From: Chromera velia
Taxonomy: Eukaryota > Sar > Chromeraceae
NCBI GenBank assembly: GCA_018398765.1
Contig: JAHBMJ010002216.1
Location: 32,328-96,327, forward strand
DNA: 64,000 nucleotides
Reading direction: 5' to 3'
Numbering within the stretch: the stretch's first letter is position 1; every line of letters starts with the position of its first letter. The notes under the pieces are model-generated. The model saw nothing but the letters and a program-made list of their open reading frames with translations. It had not been told where the DNA came from and did no database searches. Below are positions 1 through 12,234 of this stretch, piece after piece. A program made the translations under genes and the position numbers.

Positions 1-2451
1 CAGCAAAGTCTGCTCTTCTTCCTGTTGTATGAGCCTCCATACACCAAGACAAACGAGTGTCTGCATCCTCGCCTTGCAGCAATCTACAGCATAAGTCCGT
101 ACGAACGCTTTGAGAGTTCCCTGTCCTCCTCTTCCTTCCCGCTTCTCCCCTTCCTCTACTTTCTTTTCACCCTTTCCCGACTGTGTCTCTATTCGAACGG
201 CCTCGTTAGGACTCAAAGCAATTTGTCTCTCCAAGCTTCTTCTCAGCTTCTCCCACTCCTCTCTCTCTGACATACTGAGTTGGGGTGCTGCCATCTGAAA
301 AGGGGGCATCATGTTTTTGGGTGGACTCCAGAAGCTGTGCTCCCACTTTCGTATGTCTGCCCAGAAAGGACAATCAGGTTCGATCTCTACCCCCCACCGC
401 CGCATTTGCTCTTCTATATCTACCACTCCTTCCCTCCCAACCCTACTACCGGACAGCGTCTCCTCCTGTTCACCCCGACCCTCAGAGGACGACGCTGCAT
501 TTTGCTGCAGTGCAAGCTCTTCCGCGACTCCTGACGGCCCTCTTTCTGCCAGCCTCTTGCACTGCTTTTTGTGCTCTGGCCAAGCAGCACGCTGGCACTC
601 GGGGGAGCGGTAGCGAACTCTCTGACAGCGTCCGCACTGCTTGAAGCGGGTGTCTATGCTCTCGAAGGTCTCGCACTTATCGCAGAAGAAAGAAATACCG
701 GCTTTTTGGAGGGTTCCGTTCACACGGGCGAGACCTGGAGGTAGGGAAGGAGAGAGGATCAAAGAGGGAGGGAAACTTCTACTTTGGGCTTGCAGGCGAT
801 CTCATTAAGATGGGGCAGTGTCAGTCTGAGAAAGGACTTGGATTCAAAAGTCAGTTCATATCCCCCCGTGTGCGTCATGAGAAAAAACATGACATTATGG
901 AGGCCGCCGTTGGGCCCTGTATGAATCTTGCGTTTGCATGACAGGACGTGCTGAAGCATGCATAGTGAAACCCTAGAGCTCACCTGTCAAAGCGTCGTTG
1001 AGCCTCTCTTCCAGTTTGATTTTTTCTCTGCGCATTCGCATCAACTCGAGCTCTCTCGACACTGCATCCCGACCCACAGGAGCATCTTCTGCCTCATTTT
1101 CCCTTTCCCCCCCCCCCTCCGTTGCCTGATTCCCCACCCCCTTTAAGCATTCTTCCCCGTCCCCCCCTCGCTCTTCCAAATGCACGAGTGCTTCAACCTT
1201 CTGCTTCAACACGCGGGCACTTTCTGTAAAGTACCACGCGGCTTTGTGCATCAGCCTGCAGTCAAAAGGGACCGTCTCTTTGGCCCACATCTCATACGTG
1301 GACCCCGCTTTTTCGTAAATTTCCTCTACCCCGGGGTACTCTTGCTCTTCTGCCTTTCTCACCATCAACGACAAGACATCCTGTCCCACATCGCTCAGAG
1401 GCACAGACTCAACAGATTCTGCCGTCTCCTAACAAAGATCTTCCACCTCCTTCTTTCCTGAGGGGGAGGCGGAGGACGCAACGCTCACAACAATATCCGC
1501 TGTACCGGAGAAAAGACTTGTCTCAAAACCTCTGGCATCTAAGTAGATACCCACTGCCTCTAAAAGCGTCTCTCTGCGCTGCATCGGAAAGAATTCTGCG
1601 CAGAGTTCAGCGATAAGAAGAGCGGCAGTCTGCGTACTGGAAGGGTTTCGGAGATTTGCCGGTCGGTCGGCCAGAAACAGCAGAAGCCTATCTACAGCTT
1701 CCCCTACCCCCTTTGTCGCAGTCTTTACTGCAGACAAAATGTCCTCGTCTGTCGGCACTGCTGACGTTTGTGTCTTCATCTCTTCTCTTGTCTGATCTTT
1801 CAATTTCACATAAGAAAGTTCGTTAGCGATGGCCTCGTCGTCACAGAAGTCCTTGAAAATCCACGCCGACCACCGTTGACACTTTACCCGAAAAAAACGT
1901 CGAAGCTCACATACAGCCATCAGCAAGTGCACACGATGAAACCACCGCCCCCCCCCATCTCTGCGAAAGACCCGAAGCAACCGTCTACCTGTCTCTTCCA
2001 CCCTATCGGGGTCGCGTGTGCCTACTGCTGCCCTCCACTCGAACAAGGCACTCACCTCCGGATCCCTCTCCCTGTGGTGCTCTACATACTCACGAACTGC
2101 CGTAAGGGTCTCTTTGCGAAGACGCACAACCTTCTCTTCCTCTTCGTCGGTCACGAGTTCGGACTCACGTGAGGCTTCTCGGTATTCGAGCACTGCCTTC
2201 TTTTCCTCTACATGCTGCACTGCTGGCTCTACGTCTTCGAGAAGCAGCTCTACACGTACCTTCAGAGCGACTGCGTCAAAGGGGAAGACCCGGAGCAGTT
2301 TGTCAATCGCTTCTTCCTTTTGGGGGCGAAGTTGTCGGAAACTATCTTGCATCTGCAGAAGGAGATCACGAAGTGGCTGGGGCCCGTTCGCTGCAGCCCT
2401 CGCCTCCCTCTGTGTCCGTCGGGACATCTGTTTTGCATTCACCCGAGGCAT
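1..2451 (-). CDS. MYND-type zinc finger protein, 3' end cut by window edge
   Basis: Three-exon model on the minus strand: exon 1 2451-1489, exon 2 1428-984, exon 3 734 to beyond position 1. Exon 1 starts at an ATG (MPRVNAKQMSRR). Its open frame hits a TAG at 1431-1429, but a 60-nt GT-AG intron (1488-1429, donor GTGAGC) removes it and keeps frame. The second intron (983-735, donor GTGAGC, acceptor CTCCAG) joins phase 1 to phase 1. Exon 3 opens with a MYND-like C/H cluster: CDKC, then CGRC, then EC, then HKKQC about 15 residues on. MYND fingers usually bind proline-rich partners in chromatin or signalling complexes; here only the finger is recognisable. The N-terminal ~320 residues are charged and helical with no family I know. 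The frame is still open at base 1. It is transcribed away from the kinase gene starting at 3059. An 18-nt intron (AG|GTGGAA..TTAG) is an alternative for the first junction. Confidence 0.72.
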
Positions 2452-3058
2452 GGTAAAATTAATGGACGGGAGAGCAAAAAGACTTAGTGTGAAATGGGGG
2501 TCCGTGATCCTTCACTGGCACTCGATCCACTGTCGATCATGCATGTAGGCAGGCGTCTCGGTTGGCACTGAGTTGACGCAGATTGGAGCAACGTGTTTCA
2601 CATTAGTCCACGACTTCCCGCTTGTCTCATGAAGGATGACCAATTCCTGCTTGTCACAGGATTCATCGGCCCATGTACGATAAACGAACGGACACTCTGA
2701 GTGATTCCGCTTCTGTCATTGAATAGATTCAAGTCGCTCGAATTGACTGACCTTCATGCATGCATGGACAAAAATGAAGTTAAAAAAAAAATATATATAT
2801 TGCGACTCAGTATCGCGCGGCCTGCCCCATAAAAAAACCAAAAAAAAAAAAAAAAGAACAGGGCCCTGCGCATGCAGCAGAATTGCAGCAGATGCTCAAA
2901 GCTGGCCCTTTTTGACTCTTCATGGAGCGCTGTGACTCGCTGTGAAGTCAGATTAAGGCCTCCATTGATCTGTTCAGTGTCTAGCTGCAAAACCTATCAG
3001 CCGTGTCCTGCTTGATTCCTTTCCTACGAGTTGTGAGATCGAAAGGTACCGGGTGAGG
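2452..3058. promoter_or_regulatory. shared head-to-head intergenic region 1
   Basis: This 607-bp spacer lies between two start codons pointing in opposite directions (2451 minus, 3059 plus). It contains the palindrome TGCATGCA at 2757-2764, an A-tract with TATATATAT at about 2781-2800, and a 17-bp A-run near 2840. No coding frame is convincing. A bidirectional promoter is inferred from the layout; no transcription start can be read from sequence alone. Confidence 0.45.
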
Positions 3059-5340
3059 ATGCCGAGAAACCTGCATGCAGATGGTGCTGCCGTCTCTGTG
3101 CAGCTTCGAGACGGCATTTTTGTTGAAGATGTTCCTCTCTCTTTTCTGCAGAGGTGCACTCTGAACTTCGCGGAAGAGAGGAAATTGGGCAGTGACGCAT
3201 TCGGGACTGTCTATAAGGGTGTGGATACTGAGAATATTTACTGTTTTGCGGTGAAGGTTCTGAACCTCCAGCTCTTCCTACCCTTGGTCAATCTGAGAGA
3301 GACGTCTGATGACGCCCTCCAGAAAATCATCAAAAAAGAAACGGAAGCCTTCCGTGCCCTCCCCCAAACACACCCCAATCTCTGCAAGCTGCTTGGCGTC
3401 TGCAGTGGCAGGCATGCCGACCAGTCTCCCTACGTGATGGTCCTTTCCTCCCTGCGGCACAAGGGCGACCTGGCAGCTCTCCTCAAAAGCGATGCTGACG
3501 CACGCACGCTTACGTGGAGGGACCGCGTCTCAGTCGCCCGACAGCTCGCGAAGGCCGTCTCCTTCCTTCACGGCCAGACTCCTGCCTCCATTTTTCACAG
3601 AGACTTGAAAAGTGAGAACGTCGTGATGACAACCAACCTGACTCCCATGCTGATTGACTGGGCCCTGGCCCGTCTATGCCCGTCTCATCCCCGACGGTGC
3701 CGAGAGTCACAGAGTCACGACCGACGCCGTGGCAGTCAGCACTCACGGCTTCATGTGCCCGCAGTATGCAGCAGAGCGTGTGTTCACGGCAGAGAGTGAG
3801 GTCTACTCACTCGGCGTTGTGCTGCTTGAGCTCTTCACAGGACGCACCCAAAGCCCTCCCCGGTGCGACCTCGTGAAACAGTTCACAGGGGAGGACCTAT
3901 GCTCGCACAACGACGACGCGCCCCCCACTGTGCACACTCTCTGTGCCGCAGATGCTGACCCTCGAGCAGAGGATTGGGATGAGAAGGTGGCGATTGACTT
4001 CGCGTCTCTTACTCTCGAATGCTTGAGGAAGAAACGTCGGCGTGCGCCAGTCCCTGCCGTCCTCCGCGCTCTGTGTGCCATGGAGCACAGCGCAGAGGCT
4101 CTGCGACCGGGAGAGAGGGTGTTGAGGGAAGAGCTTGCGCAGATGCGTGAAGCGAGGGATAGGGAGTTGGTAGAGGCAGACGTGAGACAGCAGCGTGCAC
4201 GTGAGGAGACGGTGTCTTGTTCAGCGTGCATGGAGACGGTTAGGGAGGGCGAGGGGGTGGTGTATCCTCGAGAAAGCAGGGAGCACTTTCTATGCAGAGA
4301 GTGCTTCAGCGATTACGTCCGACATCAAGTGGAGGGGGGGTTGGAAATGAAGGCGGGTGCGCTGCTGCTTCCTTGCCCCATGGCAGGGAGGGGGTGCACT
4401 GTGGGCGTGTTTTTTGATCAGCGGACCGTTGCGCTGAATTGTAGCACCGAGGCGTACTGCCTCTTTTTGGAGTGTAGAGACGGACAGTTGAGGGCTGAGG
4501 CGCGTGCAGAGGTGGAGGCAGAGGTGCGCAGAGAGGGGGCGGTGGGGGTTGCCAGACGGAGGCTTGAAGAGGAGTTGAACCGTTTCTGCCGCACCCCCTG
4601 CTGTAATCAACCTTTCGTTTATGAGGGGTGTGCTGCAGTGACATGCAGACCGGCCTGTGGGAAGTTTTTCTGCGCGCTCTGTCATTTTTACAGCGGGGAG
4701 GACTCTCACAGACACGTTGTAAACTGTGAGCTGAACCCCTAGCGGGGTAACCACTTCGTGAGCAGAGAGGCCCTGGAGGCAGTGCACTGTCCACTTCTTG
4801 CGGAGAGTGTGCGTGCCTTCCTCGCAGATCTTTTCTGTGACCAGCCGGAAGTACATGCAGCCCTCGTGCAGGAGGAGAGCGTCCAGCGTCACCTGAGGGA
4901 GCTGCTGCTGGTTGGCCTTCAGCATACTGGGGGAGGGGGAGAGAGGAGGGGGGGGGAGCAAGCAGAGCTTGGGAGAAGAGTTCAAGAGCAGAGAAGGGAG
5001 GCTGTGGTGCAACAGCAGCAGCAAGGGCAGGTGCGGCGGGCAGAGCAATTGAGAAGGGCGTTCGAGCTCCAGCAACAACAGCAGCGACAACAGCAGCAAG
5101 GGCAGGTACGGCGGGCAGAGCAATTGAGAAGGGCGTTCGAGCTCCTGGACTAGCAACAACAGCAGCGATAGCAGCAGGCTGAGCAACAACAGTAGCAAGA
5201 GCAGGTGTGGCGGGCAGAGCAATTGAGAAGGGCGTTCGAGCAACAACAGCACCGACGGCAGCAGGCTGAGCAACAGCAGCAGGAAGAGCAAGTACGGCGG
5301 GCAGAGCAATTGAGAAGGGCAGCAGCGACAGCAGCAGGCT
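3059..5340 (+). pseudogene. protein kinase fused to RBR-like E3 module, frame-broken
   Basis: The start is ATG 3059. Frame 1 encodes a Ser/Thr or tyrosine-kinase-like domain: glycine loop GSDAFGTVY (residues 44-52), ATP lysine in AVKV (K66), catalytic HRDLKSEN (180-187), and DWALA in place of DFG (200-204). At 3668-3687 a 10-bp imperfect tandem duplication (GCCCGTCTAT, GCCCGTCTCA) shifts frame. Without one copy, the kinase C-lobe (YSLGVVLLELFTGR) follows in phase. From about 4215 come CSAC...CREC and a second Cys/His cluster (CCNQPF..GCAAVTC..ACGKFFCALC..H..NC), like RING and RING2/BRcat of RBR ubiquitin ligases. An in-frame TAG at 4740-4742 interrupts the domain end; the frame continues RGNHFVSREALEAV. 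Further in-frame TAGs lie at 5151, 5169 and 5193 inside a Gln-rich repeat. It may be a recent pseudogene, an assembly artefact at the duplication, or a gene with readthrough. Confidence 0.6.
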
Positions 5341-5545
5341 AAATAATAGCAGCAGCAAGAGCAGGTGCGGCGGGCAGAGCAATTGAGAAGGGCGTTCGAG
5401 CAACAACAGCAGCGACAGCAGCAGGCTAAACAATAGCAGCAGCAAGAGCAGGTGCGGCGGACAGAGCAATTGAGAAGGGCGTTCGAGCTCCAGTAATAAC
5501 AGCAGCGACAGCAGCATGCAGGCTGAGCAACAGCAGCAGCAGCGC
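5005..5545 (+). repeat. Gln/Arg-coding tandem minisatellite
   Basis: Six copies of a unit anchored on CAGAGCAATTGAGAAGGGC begin at 5041, 5116, 5215, 5302, 5375 and 5462, separated by 75, 99, 87, 73 and 87 bp. Each unit pairs a conserved RRAEQLRRAFE-coding core with a CAG/CAA tract of variable length. The first copies are in frame with the RBR-like gene upstream. The 73-bp step breaks the frame, and CAG-to-TAG changes appear from 5151 on. On the opposite strand the array gives long leucine-rich shadow frames with no independent support. Confidence 0.85.
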
Positions 5546-5811
5546 AACGGCTTTTATCCCTAGCTCTATTGACTTACCTTCCAACCAGCCCGAAGCCCAA
5601 CGGTGGTCCCGGGCCCCAGCCTGCCAGCCTGCAGCCTGGCATTCCTGATTCCGAGTCCCTAGTTTTAAAAGAAAAAACGTCACATAAAATCAGCTGAAAT
5701 CCATTGGAAAGAGCGTTTCAGCCCTCAAATCTGTTAGCTACTTAATTTTAGCTCACTCTATAGCCTCAGTCTGTAGGGCCCACTGGCAGTATTGAATGAA
5801 ATCTTAGATGC

Positions 5812-6105
5812 TAGGCGACGCACAGTGATAAAAAAAAAGAAAAAAAAATCTTAAGAAGCCTAATCTTTTTTATTATTTTTTTAAATATTCTATTTGAAGT
5901 ATTGATTGATTGAGTATCAAACATACAAAAAAAACCTATTTGGCTAGATAAAACCTACCTTTGTTAATTTTGTTTGGACCTTCGGCCACCATGCACATAA
6001 AAAAAAAAAGAAAAAAAAATCTTGACATGTCGATTAATGTTGATCTATTCTTAAAGTTTTTTTTTTTTTTTCCCACTGGCATAGTGACACTGTGCATCGC
6101 CTAGC
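5812..6105. mobile_element. MITE-like inverted-repeat element
   Basis: The left end CTAGGCGACGCACAGTG (5812-5828) is matched in inverted orientation by CACTGTGCATCGCCTAG (about 6090-6106), with one mismatch over 17 bp. Both arms carry poly(A) or poly(T) tracts just inside. The internal ~260 bp are non-coding and AT-rich. Size and structure fit a non-autonomous DNA element. No certain target duplication was seen. Confidence 0.5.
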
Positions 6106-6268
6106 TTACATGAAATCCTGATTGAACTAGTATGTGATTAAAAAATTAAGTGATTGAAGTGCTACTTATAAAATGGTTAAGACTAATGCTACGTTTGATG
6201 ATCCGGTGATGGGTCACCGGTAAGGCACTGCCAGTGGCTAACATACCAATATAGGGTATCTACTTAAT

Positions 6269-7493
6269 GCAATGCGGCGGCGGGTCATACAGATGTGCAT
6301 GGACTAATTAGAACCCGCCACCAGACCTTAACCGGCTCAAAAATTTCGAGGGAAAAAGGAACAGCCCTCTGTTCCCTTTTCCCTCCTGGACTCAAACCAA
6401 CGACCCTAGGAGACGTCAGTTCACCTCTCTAGACTCTCTCTAGCTGCTTGGTATAGAAAAAACGACTCTCAGACTCACAGGGAGTCCAAGGAACGGACGT
6501 CTGAGGTCTGACACCTGAAGAGGCCAAAGTGGCCTTCCTGGACTCAGAAGTTCAGAAAGGGCTGTAGTACATCAATGATGATAAAATGTATACCAACACG
6601 CTCCATCTAGTCTAGGTAACTTAGTTCCAACAGGGGATAAGGAATGGTTGATGCACTGTGGACTTCAACTAACAAGTCTGCTCATGAACAGAAAGATACA
6701 CTCCAGATGGCGCCCTATGTCAAATTGCCGGAAGGGCTTTTTCCTTCTTGAGCACTTTAAACCTGCAGCCATCGCATAAAAGTACTGCTCAACACTCATA
6801 TGCTCCTGTCTGGAGGGAAAGAGCAGGACAAAACCACTTACCGGGGGAGCTGGAGGTCGATTAATACCCCTGAGACGCCAATTCTCCACAACAGGAACAC
6901 AAAACAATCTCACCTTCCCACAACCAGCAGACTCACCAGGAACCTATCCCGCTGGCCTGGGAGGATGACAACAGACACAGGGCATTGGGTAAAATTGCTG
7001 GGGATCGATTCTGCAGCCTTCTGGTAGAAAGAAAGAATGTTGCTTTGGAGGCCTGGGAGGTACTTTCCTGACTGGTCCAGACTGGAGCTGCCAGACACGC
7101 CAAAGCAGATCAACTGCGCCACAAGACTTCACCCCGACACAGAGGCAAGCTGTCTAGTATTAAGAAAGCGGAATTGTGCCAGTTTGACCATCGGTACTGC
7201 TCTACACAACAAGGTAGGCAGGAAGGGACGCGAGGACGAAATGACCCTTCTCTGTGTGTTGGTGTGCTTTTTGAGCATTCTGAGCATAATTTCGGGATTT
7301 TGAGAGTGGCCCTGGAAAGTTTTGGCCCAAATTCTTGCACCAATGCACTCAGCGGCCTCTGGGGACCAATTTGGTATCTTTCTGCATGGGCCCTGGGCGC
7401 CGCCAGAATCGCGCGGACCAGCTCAACTGGCTCAAAAATTTCAGACCCTTCTAATTAGTCCATGCACATCTGTATAACCACCTTTCACATTGC
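6269..7493. mobile_element. 1.2-kb element with ~48-bp terminal inverted repeats
   Basis: The left end (6269-6316) and the reverse complement of the right end (7448-7493) both read GCAATG, then a degenerate G-rich stretch, then a shared TACAGATGTGCATGGACTAA core of 24-26 identical bases ending ATTAGAA. A GGCTCAAAAATTTC motif lies just inside both ends (about 6333 and 7428). The interior contains no recognisable transposase. I call it a non-autonomous inverted-repeat element; the superfamily is unknown, and target duplications could not be assigned. Confidence 0.6.
6388..6398 (-). other. possible RNA polymerase III B box (tRNA-derived SINE remnant)
   Basis: The minus strand reads GGTTTGAGTCC, one base from the B-box consensus GGTTCGANTCC. 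The ~60 bp 5' of it on that strand contain short complementary arms, but no clean cloverleaf and no convincing A box. It sits inside the 1.2-kb inverted-repeat element. A decayed tRNA-derived short element is possible; chance is not excluded. Confidence 0.25.
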
Positions 7494-7887
7494 GTAATAA
7501 TAATTGGACAGTAATTTAGACTAGTCATTGGATTCTATTATGCTGACCAATTGTCATGTAAATAATTGATTATAGCGGGTTCAAGCATAGAAGAAGCTGA
7601 TCAGAGTGAAATAGAGCGAAATAGCCTGAGACGCAAGAGAGTCTTTTGAAGAGACTTGTTATGGAGGTGCTTACAAACGCAGCCAGAAGATGCAGTTACA
7701 ACTATCCGGGACTCCGGGAGCTTTGTCTTTCAATGTGCTCACCCTGTTAAATCCTGACGATATATTTTCCACCATTTTCCAAGTTATTCTCCAAATTAAT
7801 TAAGATTATAGACCATGTCCTCAGTTGTTGAGTGAGTCTTACTTTGGCCTACAGTCTCTCGCTTCAGAGCTAGGCTTAATCAAAGAC

Positions 7888-8022
7888 ATGCATGATATAG
7901 ACTGCCAGGAGCTCGGCTCTACCGGTTTAGTCATTCATTCTTAGCATTCATTCATTTATTTATTCATTCATTCATTCATTCATTCATTCATTTATTTATT
8001 CATTCATTCATTCATTCATCTA
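7888..8022 (+). mobile_element. LINE-type 3' end with ATTC microsatellite tail
   Basis: The motif AGACTGCCAGGAGCTCGGCTC (about 7899-7919) is followed by GTCATTCATTC and then roughly 80 bp of (ATTC/ATTT)n. The same block recurs at about 24655 and immediately 3' of the reverse-transcriptase fragment at about 61066. A truncated 3' end of one non-LTR family, inserted with a simple-repeat tail, is the likely explanation. Confidence 0.5.
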
Positions 8023-8818
8023 GTACTGGTCAATTCATCGTGGTATATATTATGCTGATGAATATTCTGAAATAACTGTTTTAAATTCTAGTATGTTTAC
8101 ATTATCACATATTTGATAGGGAGAACATTTGGCATTCAATTGGGGGAGGTCAATCTTTCGGACATAAATCTTACTGTTAAATCCTAATTGATTCATGATC
8201 AATGCTTGATCGATCATTGGTTCTGCACTAGGCCTCGAATCCTGCTATAATAGCAGCTATATCAACTTGAACGTTGAATCTTTTATCAGAGTTAGCAGGG
8301 CGAGGCCTAGGGCGGGGCGGTCCTCAACTGACTATAGTATATAATCTAAAAAAATTTCACCAGAATTCTGACTAGTCTATTTACTCTCTCACTATAGTAG
8401 ATTCAACTTCACAGCTACTGACAAGTTCATACATTTATTATCATATTTATTGACTTATTACAATTATAATTCAAAGAGGACAGTGAACTGAGGGTTTACT
8501 GGCACATCAGAGTCGTGTGACAAGGTAGTTGTAAACATATTCGATCCAGTGAAATAACTTCTCGTCATAAATCCTGTGCGATGCTTTTCTTTATGATAAA
8601 GTTTGTGTACCTGAAGGTGCATAATAGTGCATAACATGAATTAACTTAGTCAATATACTGAATTCAGCAATCCGGCCCGCTGATGGTAGAATGCGGCAAT
8701 CTATTTACAAGACGGTGGGGGCTATTGGCGCAATTCTTGGATACATCTTGCAAGGGGTCAAAAACCTTCCCGACAACGCCCTCACATCAACAAATTCTCA
8801 ACCCTTCTCGCTCAATCC

Positions 8819-10756
8819 TCACACTTTGAATCCGCCACCTCCACCCCTTCCATCCTCCTCTCTTTCTCCCTGCACATGTCCTCTCGCACCTCCCCTCTCC
8901 TTTTCTCTATTTCTACCACCCTCTCTCTCATCCATCTCTCCGCGCTCATACAACCAGTCCCGGTCTCTCCCCTTCGCTGCACTCTGCACACCCCCCGAGA
9001 CACGACCGCCATCTCCCCCCTGCAGCATTTGACCCGAATCCTCCCCAGAGCTGATCGTGAAGCCTTCTCTCTCCTTCTCCCTCTCCACACGGGATGTGGT
9101 GCCCCCCACGGCTTCCCTCTCTCCCTTCCCTCCACCGCCTTCGAGAGCCTCTGCCGCAGCATCGGGTGCCGGGCCTGCACCAGCTTGTGGCTGCGGCGGC
9201 GCACCTTGGCTGGTTGTGGCGGCGCGCTCATAGAGGGACTCCAGCGCCTCGCGCGAGACGGCTTTCACGGAGACGGAGAGACCAGAGACGGGAGGAGGGG
9301 CAGACACTGACGGGATGCCGTCTCCGAACAAAAACGCCCCAGTAACTTCTGCCTGCACAGCGTTCTGCCTCTCCGTCTCCCTCCCAGAAGGTACACTCAC
9401 AGGAGGGTGAGCAGTGCCGTTTGGTCTTAGAGGGGAGTGCAGGGGTGAGGCGGAGAGAGACGGAAAGGCCGTCGCAAACACAGGAGCAGGGACTGAAGGT
9501 GGGGGGGATAGGAGACTCCCACGGTGACCCACCCCCCGTGCCCCCCCTGCAGACAGCGGCCTTTCCCCCCGCGCCCCCCCTCCCCAAGTAGACCCATGGG
9601 GGAGAGGGGCGGTCCTAGAGGCAGACGGCTGGGGGGACAGGGGACGCCTGGGAGAGGGCACGGGGGAAGCTGCTGTCTTCAGAGCTGTGCTGAGTGCGTG
9701 GTTTAGGTGCGTCTCTGCGGCTGTGCGGCGCTGCAGAGGGACAAAGAAAGGGAGGGAGGGACACATGCATGATGGGATGGCTGGGCCATTCTGTCTGTGT
9801 TGATGTCAACTTGTTCGCCTTTTTCAATCTCTTCCTCTCTGGCTGAGTCGCTTGCACTTCGCTTGAGCTTTCTGTCCCTAAATCAAAGAGCGGCTTCTCA
9901 TCTGTCCCCAAAGACGAATCGCCCTAAGAAAGTCACAATATGCACAACATTTTTTCATGTGTCCAATGAAACCCCCCCAAACAAAGAAATCCACGCACCT
10001 GCAGAATTTCCCTCCTCCTCAAGAGGAACCTCTCGTGTGCCCGCCTGGCTTCGTTCTCCTCTGCCTGGAGCCGTCGGACCTGTTCGAAGGGACCGACCAG
10101 GGAGAAGAGACAAGACAAGAGAGACAGGAGTGGGAAAGGGGGCGAGAGCACGAGACAGGAAAGGAAACATCAGGAGGAACGCGAGCAAAACATTCTGAAT
10201 CGCAGCAAGAGGGAAAGCAAAAAAGAAGCGAAACCCACGCCGGGCACTGCAAATACGACGAGAGAAGCCAACACGCAGACATGACAGAAAGAGAAAGAGA
10301 AAGAGAGAGAGATGCCAATGCGCCGAGATCATCCAAAACAGGAGGAGCAGCACGCGATCAATCACAAATCGACGAAAGCTTTGATGTTTGTCACTATGCC
10401 AGAAAGGAAACGGTTCTGTCTCTGTTCGATCTGTCTGCATCACAGCTCAACCCGCTCTTCTCAATTCTGGTGCTGTTAGAGGAGGAAAAAGGCCCCTGAC
10501 GAATTTGACAGAAAAAAACGCTCACCACAAATACGAGCATGAGCATAAGTGTAGACACTGAAAGAAATTATGGGAGACGAAGACAAACAGACAGAGACAG
10601 CTGACCTCCTCCCAGCACCTGAGAAGCTCCTGCTCTAGAATCTCACACCGGGTCTGCAGATACCGACAAATGAAGGCAAACCCCGACTCATACATCCACA
10701 CGCGGACCCACAGACACACAAACGCAGACGGACACACACACACACACACACACATA

Positions 10757-10800
<44 letters not shown>

Positions 10801-12171
10801 CCAGAGAGGAGAGACAGAGATTGCGGCTCAGAGTAGAGAACGGTGCTTCAACAAGCGAAGCAACAACACCAAATAAAAGAAGACAGAAAACCCCATAACC
10901 CAACCGACCTGCCACCCTCTGCTCTCTTGACGCACAGCCATTTCAGTCTCTGCGTGCTGCAAGAAGGATTTCGGCCAAGATGAGGGAGGAAAGGAGAGGT
11001 GTTTCTTTCGATAATCACCCTACTCATTTACTCCTCACGCGGAATACATTCACTGTTCGAATCTGCCGCCCAAGACTTCGATCTATGCAGCCCGACTTCT
11101 TCTGTAAAACTCTGTGAAAAGAAAAAATGGGAACCCACACCCATTTCAGATGAAGGCAATGCTTGCAATGAAATCCGCTTCCTTGACGGAAGAGGAATCC
11201 GAAAAGGAAAAAGATACCCGGTTTCCCCCAACGACACAAAATGACACCCGTCCTCTCCTCGTCTCTCTGCTCATCTTCCCTCCTGACCGACCGCTCGCTT
11301 GAGACCGTCCACCTCTTCCCTGTGGTTCTGCTGCTGTGCCTGGAGCTTTGCGCTGTCCTCCTCAAACGATGACAGCTGCGTGAAGAAGGAGAACAGAGGA
11401 GCGAAAATAAAGTGGACAAAAACAGGACAGAGGGGAGTGCCCCGTCTTCTCTCTCTCTCTCTCTTCCTCTTCCTCTTTGTGGTCCTTCTCCGTTTCTCGC
11501 TATGCAGCATCTGCTTTTCTGTCTCTCCACACTCCATCCTCATTTCACATGCTTTCGAGCTCTCGCAGACCAATCTCTCTCTCTCTCTCTCTTTCTATCT
11601 CTCTCTGGGGTGATCTGATCAATCACTTCTTTGCCATCTGTTTGCTCCTCCACTCACTCATCCGGTCGAGTCACCTTTTCGTGCAGCTCCGCGGCCTCCT
11701 CTGCGCTCCTCTGGAGGTCTGAGCGCGTCGTTGCGAGGGCCGTGAGGGCCTCTTGCCTCTGCACATGAAACGGGTGGATTCATGAATGTTGCGTTTTGTT
11801 CATTCGTATGCAATGCTTTGTTTTTTACCGCCATCCTACTGTGGGGGCAAGAAGAAACGACAGCAAGCACAAAATGCGATTTCCGGAGAAATGCTCGTAG
11901 AAGGAGAGAAACATTTGGACTTGGAACGAACCCTTCTTTACCCCCTCTCTCCCCACACGACCAGAATGAATGTCTACACATACCCCCTTAGCACCCGACC
12001 TTTCGCTCTGATTCCTCAAGGGACTTCTGAAGGATCTCGCACTTCTCCTGACTCATCGACAAACTGCAGACGTGCGTAAGGGAATGAAGTAAGGAATGAG
12101 TGAGTGAATGAAGAATCGACGGGGAGGGAGGAGAGGGGCACACGGTGTTCCTTCTCGAGAAAACGAGAGAG

Positions 12172-12234
<63 letters not shown>

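Larger units (their letters stand above)
5546..8818. other. AT-rich intergenic island with inverted-repeat elements
   Basis: I see no convincing gene between the end of the repeat array and the 3' end of the coiled-coil gene. The stretch is AT-rich with A- and T-runs at about 5830-5850, 5996-6025 and 6057-6073. It carries two inverted-repeat elements, a possible tRNA-derived B box and an ATTC microsatellite, listed separately. Short open frames here, such as those around 6.8-7.4 kb, overlap on both strands and lack splice or domain support. Confidence 0.6.

Noticed and set aside
4290-5547. Long minus-strand frames rich in leucine
   Set aside because: They are the antisense of the CAG-rich repeat and RBR-coding exon; composition is entirely explained by the plus-strand array.
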